A DNA stretch of 64,000 bases, from the NCBI GenBank assembly GCA_022448645.1, contig JAKVBZ010000017.1, forward strand, positions 1 through 64,000, in the 5' to 3' direction. Positions 28,596-38,821 of the stretch are shown here, piece after piece (the first letter of the stretch is position 1; the number at the start of each line of letters is the position of its first letter). Below the pieces are notes generated by a model that was given only the letters and a program-made list of their open reading frames with translations, ran no database searches and had not been told where the DNA came from. The DNA is from Pirellulaceae bacterium. Lineage in GTDB: Bacteria; Planctomycetota; Planctomycetia; Pirellulales; Pirellulaceae. The position numbers were made by a program, and so were the translations under genes.

Positions 28596-29315
28596 TTACT
28601 CAGCGTAATCAGGAGAAGTGCGGTCCAAAATGCGTCGAATGGCTGCCAGATGTGCGGATGAGAATTCAGCCAAATCTCCGGTCATCTGCTTGTTGGCTCT
28701 CCGAGCCGTTGCATCATCAATGCGTTTCAACCTCTGGTTCGTGGATTGAGCCAGTACCTGCACCTGGCATGCACGTTCCAAATAGTACAAGTCATCAAAT
28801 GCTTGAGCGATTGTGGGTCCCACGACGATCACTCCGTGATGAGCCAGAAAGAGAATGCGTTTATCGCCCAATGCTTTGGCAATGCGGTCTCCTTCTGACG
28901 TGTCGTGTGCCAATCCACCGTAATCGTCATCGTAGGCGATGTCGTCCATGAATCGTACAGCATTTTGGCTGATCATTTCCAGCCGACTGTGTTCTAAACA
29001 AGCAATCGCCGTGGCATAGGGCATGTGTGTGTGCAGGATACAGCGTGCATGGGACGCAAGCTGGTGGACACGCCAATGGATGAATAGGGCGGTAGGCTCG
29101 ACGCAGCCTTCTCCCTCCACAACATCGCTCGCAGAATCGACCAATAACATGTCGCTGGCGGTGATCTCGGACCAGTGTCGGCCCATGGGATTGACCAGGA
29201 AACATTGGTCGTTGACAGACCAGGAATAATGATTGCAAATACCTTCGCTAAGTCCTAATTGGTAAGACCAGCGAAATGTAGCAGCTAGGTCTCGGCGAGC
29301 TTCGTTAATGTCCAT
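28596..29315 (-). CDS. Class II aldolase/adducin family protein
   Basis: A 239-residue metal-dependent aldolase/epimerase-fold protein (relatives: fuculose-1-phosphate aldolase, ribulose-5-phosphate 4-epimerase, MtnB). Metal-binding histidines are visible in ILHTHMPYA and LAHHGVIVVG. An N-terminal SWSVNDQCFLVNPMGRHWSEIT motif matches the family's phosphate-side loop. Substrate undetermined. The downstream MFS gene follows after 6 nt. Start ATG 29315. Confidence 0.85.
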   Translation of the reverse strand: MDINEARRDLAATFRWSYQLGLSEGICNHYSWSVNDQCFLVNPMGRHWSEITASDMLLVDSASDVVEGEGCVEPTALFIHWRVHQLASHARCILHTHMPYATAIACLEHSRLEMISQNAVRFMDDIAYDDDYGGLAHDTSEGDRIAKALGDKRILFLAHHGVIVVGPTIAQAFDDLYYLERACQVQVLAQSTNQRLKRIDDATARRANKQMTGDLAEFSSAHLAAIRRILDRTSPDYAE

Positions 29316-29361
29316 GGATTCGTCGTGAAGAGTATCAATTATTGGGTATGAGCCTTTATGA

Positions 29362-30873
<1,512 letters not shown>

Positions 30874-30893
30874 CTCAGTGGTTTCTAATTCGA

Positions 30894-33338
30894 CTAGTAC
30901 AGCATGATGACAAGATCGCTGGCTAATATCGTGACGGCCACTTGTGTCCAGGATGCATGTTCTGCCGCATCCAAAGCGGTGTCCCGTGCGATGTCGCCGG
31001 TTGTCAATAAAGCTTCGACGTCAACGATTGTCTGAGAAAAATGCGCTCGATTGGTTTCCAAAAGCCGCCGACAGGCCGCTTGTTCGATGTCATTGGGCTT
31101 CCGGCATGTCAGCCAGAGGAACAACAGATCCAAACGTTCGTGGTCGTTTTCGGCTGCGTGCATGAGACGTTCCGCCAGCATCCGGGCGGCCTCGATCCGT
31201 TGCGTTTCGTTCAACAGTCCCAAGGACTGTAGTGACGTGTTCGTGCGGGATCTTTTGACACAGCTCGATTCACGACTGGGAGCGTCAAACAGTGTGAGCA
31301 TCGGATGTGGACATGTCCGCTTCCAATAAACATACACGCTGCGACAGTATTGTCTGGCGTCCGTATCACGAACATAGTTTTTAGTGTCGCTCCGCGGATG
31401 CATCAACGCAGACCAGAGCCCCGAAGGTTGAGGGGGCTTGATCCCTTCTCCCCCCATGTGTCGCTCTAATAAACCACTTGACCATAAAGCTACATCACGG
31501 ATGACTTCCGCATCGAGTCGATGCCGTGGGCCGCGGGCCAATAAACGGTTGTCAGGATCGTTCACGTCGGAGCGAAATGCAGACGATTGCCGAAACGTAC
31601 GACTAAGCACGAAAGAGCGTAGCATTTGTTTTAAGTTCCAACCGCAATCGTGAAGTTCGACGGCCAACCAATCCAAAAGTTGCGGGTGAGTTGGCTGTTC
31701 GCCTTGCAAACCAAAATCTTCTGGTGTACGTACCAGGCCTTCGCCAAAGATTCGCTGCCAAATTCGATTTGCGAGTACCCGAGCCACCAGTGGATGTTCG
31801 GGCGCTACCAGCCATTGGGCCAACCCGAGGCGATTGCAAGGCGCGTTGTCCGGAAAAGTACCCATCACTTTCAAGGTACCTGGTTGAAGTGGCTCGCCCG
31901 TTGGAATGTCATACTCACCACGTTGTAGCACTTTTGTAACACGAGAGTGGGGCAAATCACTTGCGATCAGTGTCGTGGAATATGTTTTCTCGAATTCGTT
32001 CCATTGTCTAGCCAGATCGTGTGCTTGATCGCGCAGTTCCGCACTGGCGAAGGGTCCTTCAGGATCTGCCAACCTGTGCCAACGGTCCTGCCGGGACGTG
32101 GATGACCAAGCCTCAAGAATGGCTGGGTCCACTTCAGCATCAGATCCCGTCATCAGGTCACTGGCGCGTGCCAGCAGCCGGTCTTGTGCTTGTCGAAAAC
32201 GATGCCACTGCTCCCACGCGGTGACGCTCGCAGGTGCTTGTATGACGGGACCATACTCGTAGCTGTTGCCATCCAAAGGGTTTTCCGACGTGCTGTTAAA
32301 GAAGGCCAGCAACCGATAATATTCCTGTTGAGAAATCGGATCGTATTTGTGGTTGTGACAGCGAGCACAGGTCAATGTCATTCCCAAGAAAACCGTTCCC
32401 AATGTTTCGACGCGGTCAAAGTTGTTCTTGGCTTGAAACTCGGCTGGGATCACACCTCCCTCGGCGGTCGAAGGGTTCATCCGCACAAAACCTGTTGCCA
32501 CCCGCTGTTCTAGAGTGGGTTCAGGCAAGAGGTCGCCGGCCAATTGCCAGATGATCAGTTGGTCTAAGGGCGTGTTCTTGTTGAAAGCATGGATCAGCCA
32601 GTCACGAAACGGAAAAATACCCCGTCGATTATCCAGGTGAAGTCCGTGAGTGTCGCCATAGCGAATGGCATCCAGCCAATAACGAGCCTGGTGTTCTCCA
32701 TAGTGAGGAGAAGCCAACAGGTGATTCACCAAATGTTCATATGCTGCTGGGCTCTCGTCAGCCAAATAGGCCGACAGCAGGTCAGGTTGTGGAGGTAGTC
32801 CGGTCAGAACCAGTGCAACTCGCCGAGCCAGAGTGCCGCGATCTGCTTCGGCAGCCAAGACGAGATCATGTTGTTGCAAACGCTTTTTGACAAATGCGTC
32901 AATGGCATTCGCGGTGGATAGCCTACTGTCAACCTTGAGAGACGCTTTTTGAGGAGGAATGAACGACCAGTGTGTTTGATATTGTCCACCTTCCCGCACC
33001 CAACGACCAAGCAAGTTGCGCTCATTATGCGTAAGTTGTTTTGCCGCACTTGTCGGTGGCATCGGGTTTTCTTCATCATGGATGCGCAACAACAATTCAC
33101 TTCGTTCCAACGCAGCCGGATCGATTGCCTTGCGATCCCCTAAATCTGCTATTGCCGCGTCGTAAGAATCCAGCCGCAGATCTTCACTGGCCTCACCGTC
33201 TGGACCGTGGCAAACAAAGCATTTGTTGGAAAGGATGGGCAATATATCTCGGGAGAAATCGACCGAATTGCCGTCGTCAGCGCGCAATAAACCCACGGTG
33301 GCTTGCAGGACGAACAACAGGAGCAGGGGTCTCGTCAT
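30894..33338 (-). CDS. PSD1/PSC1 c-type-cytochrome-like protein (DUF1549, DUF1553)
   Basis: An 814-residue exported protein. Signal peptide MTRPLLLLFVLQATVGLLRA is followed by a planctomycete cytochrome-c-like domain with CFVCH (C40, C43, H44). DUF1549 holds a second CxxCH (CARCHNHKYDP, ~residue 325) and DUF1553 fills the C-terminal half (AEHPLVARVLANRIWQR). It is shorter than many members (~1000 aa) because the LamG-like insert is absent. Heme attachment is inferred from the motifs. First gene of a unit with the DUF1501 gene. Confidence 0.93.
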   Translation of the reverse strand: MTRPLLLLFVLQATVGLLRADDGNSVDFSRDILPILSNKCFVCHGPDGEASEDLRLDSYDAAIADLGDRKAIDPAALERSELLLRIHDEENPMPPTSAAKQLTHNERNLLGRWVREGGQYQTHWSFIPPQKASLKVDSRLSTANAIDAFVKKRLQQHDLVLAAEADRGTLARRVALVLTGLPPQPDLLSAYLADESPAAYEHLVNHLLASPHYGEHQARYWLDAIRYGDTHGLHLDNRRGIFPFRDWLIHAFNKNTPLDQLIIWQLAGDLLPEPTLEQRVATGFVRMNPSTAEGGVIPAEFQAKNNFDRVETLGTVFLGMTLTCARCHNHKYDPISQQEYYRLLAFFNSTSENPLDGNSYEYGPVIQAPASVTAWEQWHRFRQAQDRLLARASDLMTGSDAEVDPAILEAWSSTSRQDRWHRLADPEGPFASAELRDQAHDLARQWNEFEKTYSTTLIASDLPHSRVTKVLQRGEYDIPTGEPLQPGTLKVMGTFPDNAPCNRLGLAQWLVAPEHPLVARVLANRIWQRIFGEGLVRTPEDFGLQGEQPTHPQLLDWLAVELHDCGWNLKQMLRSFVLSRTFRQSSAFRSDVNDPDNRLLARGPRHRLDAEVIRDVALWSSGLLERHMGGEGIKPPQPSGLWSALMHPRSDTKNYVRDTDARQYCRSVYVYWKRTCPHPMLTLFDAPSRESSCVKRSRTNTSLQSLGLLNETQRIEAARMLAERLMHAAENDHERLDLLFLWLTCRKPNDIEQAACRRLLETNRAHFSQTIVDVEALLTTGDIARDTALDAAEHASWTQVAVTILASDLVIMLY

Positions 33339-33595
33339 GAACCTTATGCACGCGTTGCCAGGTTAACTAAACTTCGAGGTAGTATTCTATTCTGATTTTC
33401 TTCTATTCTCATTTTCGTAAGCTACCAGTTTTGCCGTTTTTTGTGAGCTGAACTCGCTAGTGACGGAGCATCGTCGTCGAGTGTTGTAGCGGAGTAGCGC
33501 AAGCGGGCCGGGAATCCGAGGCTTACGGGAAACTGTTTAAAAAATCTTAACCACTTCTATTTCACCAAGAGGGGGGGCTCAATGCAAGGAGGTGA

Positions 33596-33610
33596 GGGTC
33601 ATATTGACCC
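33596..33610. promoter_or_regulatory. Palindrome GGGTCATATTGACCC upstream of a methyltransferase gene
   Basis: Perfect 6-bp arms around TAT, 20 nt before the TTG start at 33630. Size and position suit a dimeric repressor operator. Immediately upstream is an unused AGGAGGTGA that could be mistaken for a ribosome site. Confidence 0.45.
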
Positions 33611-33629
33611 ATTATCTGGGTGAGTTATC

Positions 33630-34313
33630 TTGCGCACTATGTTGACTCGCCGACGAGAACCCGAAGTAATGGATTCCGCACAGGACGCGCAGGAATATGA
33701 TGCGATGGATCATCGCGAAGTCAATCAGCAATTCGCACAAGATTTGCTGGCTGGCGGCGATCTTGTGGGGGAAGTACTCGACTTAGGAGTTGGCACAGCA
33801 CAGATCCCTATTGAAATCTGCCAACAATGTTCGAGCTGCAAGATCCTGGGAATCGATTTGGCCGATAGCATGTTGCAGCTGGGACGACGACGGGTTGTGT
33901 CGGTTGGAATGACTGATCGCGTTTCGCTGGAAAGACAAGATGCCAAACAACTGAAGTACCCAGCCAATCGCTTTGATGCTGTGATTTCTAACAGTATCGT
34001 GCATCATATTCCACGGCCAGACCTTGTATTTGAAGAAGCATTGCGTGTGGTCAAGCAGGATGGATTCTTGTTCTTTCGAGATCTGATGCGTCCGGCTACA
34101 AAAACCGAATTGAATCAGTTAGTGAAGCAGTATGTGGGCAACGAAGCTCGACACGCACGGCAGCTTTTTGAAGAATCATTATGGGCGGCCTTGACCGTGG
34201 AAGAGGTACGGAAGATTGTGGTGGATCTCGGTTTTACTGGGGAGACTGTCCAAGCTACCAGTGACCGGCATTGGACGTGGATTGGCCGACTTCCATTGGA
34301 GCGAACGCCATAG
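33630..34313 (+). CDS. Class I SAM-dependent methyltransferase
   Basis: A ~227-residue methyltransferase with motif I EVLDLGVGTAQIPIEI, the Asp-ending second strand GIDLADSMLQ, and motif IV FDAVISNSIVHHIPRP. The substrate cannot be told. TTG 33630 has GGGTGAG 5 nt upstream and is preferred; ATG 33639 (MLTRRREPEV) is the alternative, but its spacing to that site is poor. It stands alone between the divergently transcribed PSD1 pair and the end of the ABC operon, with a perfect palindrome just upstream. Confidence 0.8.
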   Translation: MRTMLTRRREPEVMDSAQDAQEYDAMDHREVNQQFAQDLLAGGDLVGEVLDLGVGTAQIPIEICQQCSSCKILGIDLADSMLQLGRRRVVSVGMTDRVSLERQDAKQLKYPANRFDAVISNSIVHHIPRPDLVFEEALRVVKQDGFLFFRDLMRPATKTELNQLVKQYVGNEARHARQLFEESLWAALTVEEVRKIVVDLGFTGETVQATSDRHWTWIGRLPLERTP

Positions 34314-34346
34314 CGCCTCTTCGTTCACGCGCAGCGTGGTGGAGAT

Positions 34347-35345
34347 CTATACCCAAGGACAGGCAGCCTGTTGGCCTGACGGTTTTTCTTCGAGCGGTGG
34401 GAGTGCCTGAGCACATTCGTCACGTGCGAGCCAGCAGCGTGTGCGAAAGGGACAACCGGAAGGTTTGTTGACAGGTGTTGGTATCTCACCTTCCAAAGCA
34501 ATCCTGTCGTCTCGATGGCTTCCAGCGACCGGTTGGGGCACGGCCGAAATAAGTGCCTGTGAGTAAGGATGGGATGGAGTTTGATACACCGTGTCGGACG
34601 GTCCCATTTCCACCAGGTTTCCTAGGTACATGACTGCAATACGGTGACTGATGTGATGGACGACGGAAAGGTCGTGGGCCACGAACAAGTAGGCAATGCC
34701 GAACTCGGTTTGTAAATCTTGTAGGAGATTGATGACTTGACTTTGTACCGACACGTCGAGGGCAGAAACAGGCTCGTCAGCAACAATCAGTTTCGGTTTG
34801 ACGGAGAGTGCACGGGCGATACCGATTCGTTGGCGTTGCCCGCCGGAGAATTCATGGGGATAGCGAGTCGCGTAGGAGGATTGCAGACCGACTCGGTCGA
34901 GAAGTGAATCAACCACTTGTCTGCGCTGTTTGCGAGTTTGTTTTGTGTGAACGATCAGCGGTCGTTCGATGATTTCGCGGACGGTCATGCGTGGGTTGAG
35001 TGATGCGAACGGATCCTGAAAGATCATTTGGATGTCGGAGCGATAGGTTCGCATTGCGGCCCTGCCTAGTGGCAGCAGATTCACCGGTCCATTTTCTGTA
35101 TGAAAGATGATCTCACCTTCTTCGACGACGCCCGGTGCGGTGGCTTTGAGAATGTTACAGATGGTCTTGGCGGCTGTTGTTTTTCCACAGCCTGATTCTC
35201 CGACCAACCCCAAGGTTTCTGCTTGGTTGATATGAAACGAAATGTCGTCCACTGCGCGAACTTCGGCTACCTTGTGACGCAGGATGCCGCCCCAGATAGG
35301 GTAATTGACGACTAAGTTTCTGACTTCTAGTAATGGTGCCGTCAT
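34347..35345 (-). CDS. Peptide ABC transporter ATPase (OppF/DppF type; C-terminal half of YejF)
   Basis: A 332-residue ABC ATPase with Walker A GESGCGKTTAAK, the ABC signature FSGGQRQRIGIARAL and Walker B LIVADEPVSALDVS. The C-terminal oligopeptide/dipeptide extension has the Cys cluster (GCPFRTRCW...C) that can hold an Fe-S cluster in this family. Last gene of a five-gene operon. In E. coli the equivalent YejF is one polypeptide with both ATPase halves; here they are separate genes. Confidence 0.93.
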   Translation of the reverse strand: MTAPLLEVRNLVVNYPIWGGILRHKVAEVRAVDDISFHINQAETLGLVGESGCGKTTAAKTICNILKATAPGVVEEGEIIFHTENGPVNLLPLGRAAMRTYRSDIQMIFQDPFASLNPRMTVREIIERPLIVHTKQTRKQRRQVVDSLLDRVGLQSSYATRYPHEFSGGQRQRIGIARALSVKPKLIVADEPVSALDVSVQSQVINLLQDLQTEFGIAYLFVAHDLSVVHHISHRIAVMYLGNLVEMGPSDTVYQTPSHPYSQALISAVPQPVAGSHRDDRIALEGEIPTPVNKPSGCPFRTRCWLARDECAQALPPLEEKPSGQQAACPWV

Positions 35346-35378
35346 GGTCGACTGGCTTTCGAGGTTATCGGTGGCTCG

Positions 35379-36410
35379 TCATTCGGGTGATGTTGGATCC
35401 AGTAGGTGGCAACGAACGAGTTGTCCGTTTCCCGTATCATGCAGGGGTGGCTCTGAGGCATGGCAACGGTCGGTGGCGTGTTCGCAGCGAGTGCAGAAGC
35501 GGCAACCACTGGGCATTTCCATGATAGAAGGCACATTGCCGGGGATGGTGTAGAGTCGCTCGTGGCGCGGCCCTGCGATGGCCGGCAAGGACGCTAGTAA
35601 ACCCTGTGTGTAGGGATGTTTCGGTTGGCTAAAGAGTTGTTCAATGGTGCCTGTCTCCTGAATTCTGCCACCGTACATCACGATGGCGCGCTGGCATGTC
35701 TCCGCGACCACTCCCAGATCGTGCGTAATTAAAACGATGGATGCAGAGGTCTCGCGCTGTTTCAGTTCCAGCATCAAGTCGAGGATCTGCGATTGGGTGG
35801 TAACATCCAGGGCCGTCGTTGGTTCATCGGCGATCAGAATCTTGGGGTGACACACAAGTGCCATGGCGATCATGACTCGTTGTCGCATGCCACCTGAAAA
35901 CTGGTGGGGGTAGTCATTCAGGCGGCGGCGTGCACTGGGAATGCCTACCTTGTCCAGCATTTCGACGGTACGTTCGGTCGCTTCCGACTTGGAAACTCGA
36001 GCGTGTGTCAGGACTGCTTCACGAACCTGCATCCCAATAGTAAATACTGGATTGAGTGCGGTCATCGGTTCCTGGAAGATCATGGCGATTTCGTTGCCGC
36101 GGATGTGCCGCATTTTGTCATAAGGGAGCTGCAACAAATCTTGATCGTCGAAAATGATTTTTCCAGCGGCTATCTTTCCAGGAGGTTCGGGAATTAGTCG
36201 TAACATGGACAATGCGGTCACGGATTTTCCTGAACCAGACTCGCCGACGATGCCCAAGACTTCTCCAGGCAATATATCGAAGGAGACATGATCGACGGCA
36301 CACGCTGGACCGCGCTCGGTTTGAAAAGTCACGACCAGATCGCGAATGCTCAGTAGGGGAACTGGCGGAGCATCGCCGGAGGTTGTCGATTGTATTTGAT
36401 CGCTGGACAT
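35379..36410 (-). CDS. Peptide ABC transporter ATPase (OppD/DppD type; N-terminal half of YejF)
   Basis: A 343-residue ABC ATPase: Walker [16 protein letters not shown], signature [15 protein letters not shown], Walker [15 protein letters not shown], and the oligopeptide C-terminal Cys motif ([15 protein letters not shown]). It starts 6 nt after the stop of the upstream permease gene and ends 33 nt before the OppF-type gene, so the two ATPases are expressed together and should form a heterodimer. Confidence 0.93.
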   Translation of the reverse strand: MSSDQIQSTTSGDAPPVPLLSIRDLVVTFQTERGPACAVDHVSFDILPGEVLGIVGESGSGKSVTALSMLRLIPEPPGKIAAGKIIFDDQDLLQLPYDKMRHIRGNEIAMIFQEPMTALNPVFTIGMQVREAVLTHARVSKSEATERTVEMLDKVGIPSARRRLNDYPHQFSGGMRQRVMIAMALVCHPKILIADEPTTALDVTTQSQILDLMLELKQRETSASIVLITHDLGVVAETCQRAIVMYGGRIQETGTIEQLFSQPKHPYTQGLLASLPAIAGPRHERLYTIPGNVPSIMEMPSGCRFCTRCEHATDRCHASEPPLHDTGNGQLVRCHLLDPTSPE

Positions 36411-36416
36411 GTCAGG

Positions 36417-37559
36417 TTATCGCAGACGACTTTGAACCTTAGGGTCAAACGCTTCACGAATTGCCTCACCGATGAAGACAATCAGTTGTAGCGTCACGAA
36501 CATGGCTCCCAATGGGAATACGACCAGATGCCAGACTTGAAGGTTAGCTTTTGCCTGTTTGAGCAATTCTCCCCAGCTGGGACTCGGAGGGGGTAGCCCG
36601 TAGCCTAAAAAGTCAAGCGAAACCAGAGCGATGATGGACGACACGATGGCGAACGGCGCAAAAGTGATGATTGGCGTCAACGCATTGGGGAGGATGTGAC
36701 GCACCATGACTGTCAGATGACCTTCGCCGGTGGCGATCGCTGCTGCAACGTAATCTTTCGCCTTTTCCCGGTAGAACTCACCTCGCAAGTAATAGGTGAT
36801 CGACAGCCAACTGAATGCGGCCAAAATTACGGTGAGCAGTTGGAAGCTGGGTCCTAATACCGAAGCCAATATGATGACCGTATACAAGAATGGAATGTTG
36901 CCCCAGATCTCCACAAACCTTTGCCCGATGATATCTACCCAGCTGCCGTAATAACCCAGCATGGCTCCGACCAAGATTCCAATCGTGTATGACACAGCGA
37001 CAACGATCAGGGCGAATGTGATCGAAATCCGAAAGCCGTATGCCAAACGGACCATCACATCACGTGCTCGGTCATCGGTTCCCATCCAGTGTTGGCGAGA
37101 TGGACGATGGGGTGGTGCGCCAGGCAATTCTAAGAATGATTCGTTGGGGCCGTACGGAATCGGTGGCATGATGACGAAATTGCCGTTGTCTTGTTGGTCA
37201 AAACTCTTTTGCAGCTCGCGATAGTTGGCTTCTCCAAAAACTGGCTGCCCTGAACTTAAAGTCTGTTGAAACACTTCAGCAAGGTAGATTTTTTCCGAGG
37301 AAAGACCGAACGTGTCGTGTAGAAAACTGGCGACTCCCGGAAAGAAGTAGTGTCCTTCATACCGCACCATGATGGCGCGATGGTTCATGATCAATGGCAG
37401 CAGGAATGACAAAAAATACACCCCGAAAAGCAGCAAAAAACTGAAATATCCCCGCTTGAGCCGACGAAAACGTCTCATGCGCATCTGGAAGGGGGACGGC
37501 GAACGTGGAGTGTTGCTGCTCTTACAGTGACTAGCAGATTCGGCTGCGGGTTCATTCAC
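36417..37559 (-). CDS. Peptide ABC transporter permease, YejE-like
   Basis: A 380-residue OppC/DppC-family permease. Between membrane helix 1 (residues ~37-58) and the main BPD domain (~190-375) sits a ~115-residue extracytoplasmic segment with YEGHYFFP, FVIMPPIPYGPNE and HWMGTDDRARDVMVRL. This layout is typical of YejE rather than ordinary DppC. The EAA-type loop is present (GEGHLTVMVRHILPNALTP). The GTG 37559 start is uncertain; an in-frame ATG at 37484 is possible. Confidence 0.88.
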   Translation of the reverse strand: MNEPAAESASHCKSSNTPRSPSPFQMRMRRFRRLKRGYFSFLLLFGVYFLSFLLPLIMNHRAIMVRYEGHYFFPGVASFLHDTFGLSSEKIYLAEVFQQTLSSGQPVFGEANYRELQKSFDQQDNGNFVIMPPIPYGPNESFLELPGAPPHRPSRQHWMGTDDRARDVMVRLAYGFRISITFALIVVAVSYTIGILVGAMLGYYGSWVDIIGQRFVEIWGNIPFLYTVIILASVLGPSFQLLTVILAAFSWLSITYYLRGEFYREKAKDYVAAAIATGEGHLTVMVRHILPNALTPIITFAPFAIVSSIIALVSLDFLGYGLPPPSPSWGELLKQAKANLQVWHLVVFPLGAMFVTLQLIVFIGEAIREAFDPKVQSRLR

Positions 37560-37630
37560 GTGTTGCGATCACTTTGTCGTACAGATCATGGACAGTGTAA
37601 ACGATGTGTCATTCCTGAGGGCTAAAATAG

Positions 37631-38746
37631 CTATTCGAAGCGGATTCGAGGGTCGATCATGGCATAGAAAAAGTCAGACAGGATGTTTCCCAAGAGTGTC
37701 AAAACCGTATTTACAACGAGGACACCTAATACCACCGTATAATCTCGTTGTTGAATGGAAGTGAATCCCAAGTACCCGATCCCATCAATGTTGAATACCC
37801 ATTCGATCAGATAAGATCCGGCCATGAGAATGCTGATGGCGTGCCCCAAGCCGGTAGCCAGAGGGATCAGTGAATTGCGCAAGGTGTGCAACAAGATGAC
37901 TCGCGCTGGGGAGATGCCTTTGGCAAAAGCCGTGCGCACGTAGTCTTGCCCCAGGTTATCGATGAGCGAATTCTTGGTCAGGATCGTCAGTGCCGCAAAC
38001 ATCGACATCATGTAGCAGATCACTGGCAGAAACATGTGATGAACACGGTCAATGACTTTGGATGGAAGGGATAACTGGTCCCATTCAAACATTCCGAATT
38101 CATCACTCACCTCTTCCGCATCGTCGAGCGACTTGGCGATCGAAGGCAAGTCGTCGTAGGACGAAGATCTGATGTTGCCGAGAGGAAACACATCTAAGAA
38201 TCGTCCGCTGGCGAGGAACACTAACAGCAAAGCGCCCAAAGCCCATCCGGGAATCGAATAGCCGATGAAGACGATTGCGGAACTGCTGAAGTCAAACAGA
38301 GAACCATGCCAGATGGCTTTGAGGATACCCAGAGGAACGGAGATAAGATAAGCCAGGACGAATCCGCAGATTCCGAAAGTCAAGCTGATCGGAAGCCGTT
38401 GGGTGATCAGGTTCCAAACCGGTTCTCGCTTCAAATAGGAATCGCCCAAATTCAACTGTGCGATTTTCTTGAGCCACAAAAAATAGGCGACGTAGCCAGG
38501 TTTGTCCAAATCAAAGTTCTTCTTGAGTTGTTCCAATGCCTCAGCGGACATGTCGGCCGTAGGATCGAACACGGAACTGGTGCCCCCGCCCGATTCATTG
38601 CCTCCGGCACCACCCATGCGCAACTGCATGATTTCGCGTTCGAGTGGTCCGCCTGGAACGATACGTGTGATCGCAAACGCGATCATCGTGACGCCCACAA
38701 AGGTGGGAATCATCAGCAGGATCCGTCGTATGAAGTAGGTGGTCAT
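37631..38746 (-). CDS. Peptide ABC transporter permease, YejB-like
   Basis: A 371-residue OppB/DppB-family permease. The N-terminal helix is YFIRRILLMIPTFVGVTMIAF, followed by the characteristic IVPGGPLEREI. A long spacer (~45-100) containing a Gly-rich patch, the hydrophobic core and the C-terminal motif AMIDPRIRFE match YejB. It lies 75 nt after the substrate-binding-protein gene and 71 nt before the YejE-like gene on the same strand. Confidence 0.9.
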   Translation of the reverse strand: MTTYFIRRILLMIPTFVGVTMIAFAITRIVPGGPLEREIMQLRMGGAGGNESGGGTSSVFDPTADMSAEALEQLKKNFDLDKPGYVAYFLWLKKIAQLNLGDSYLKREPVWNLITQRLPISLTFGICGFVLAYLISVPLGILKAIWHGSLFDFSSSAIVFIGYSIPGWALGALLLVFLASGRFLDVFPLGNIRSSSYDDLPSIAKSLDDAEEVSDEFGMFEWDQLSLPSKVIDRVHHMFLPVICYMMSMFAALTILTKNSLIDNLGQDYVRTAFAKGISPARVILLHTLRNSLIPLATGLGHAISILMAGSYLIEWVFNIDGIGYLGFTSIQQRDYTVVLGVLVVNTVLTLLGNILSDFFYAMIDPRIRFE

Positions 38747-38821
38747 CGCTGGCGTCCATCCGTGATGCGTTTCGATGACGGCAAGGCCTGCGGCAACTTG
38801 CTGAAGATCTTAATTTGAGGT

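Noticed and set aside
33580..33623. Short reading frame after AGGAGGTGA upstream of the methyltransferase (about 13 codons)
   Set aside because: Too short and without a proper start at correct spacing; at most a leader peptide, with no evidence of regulation by translation.
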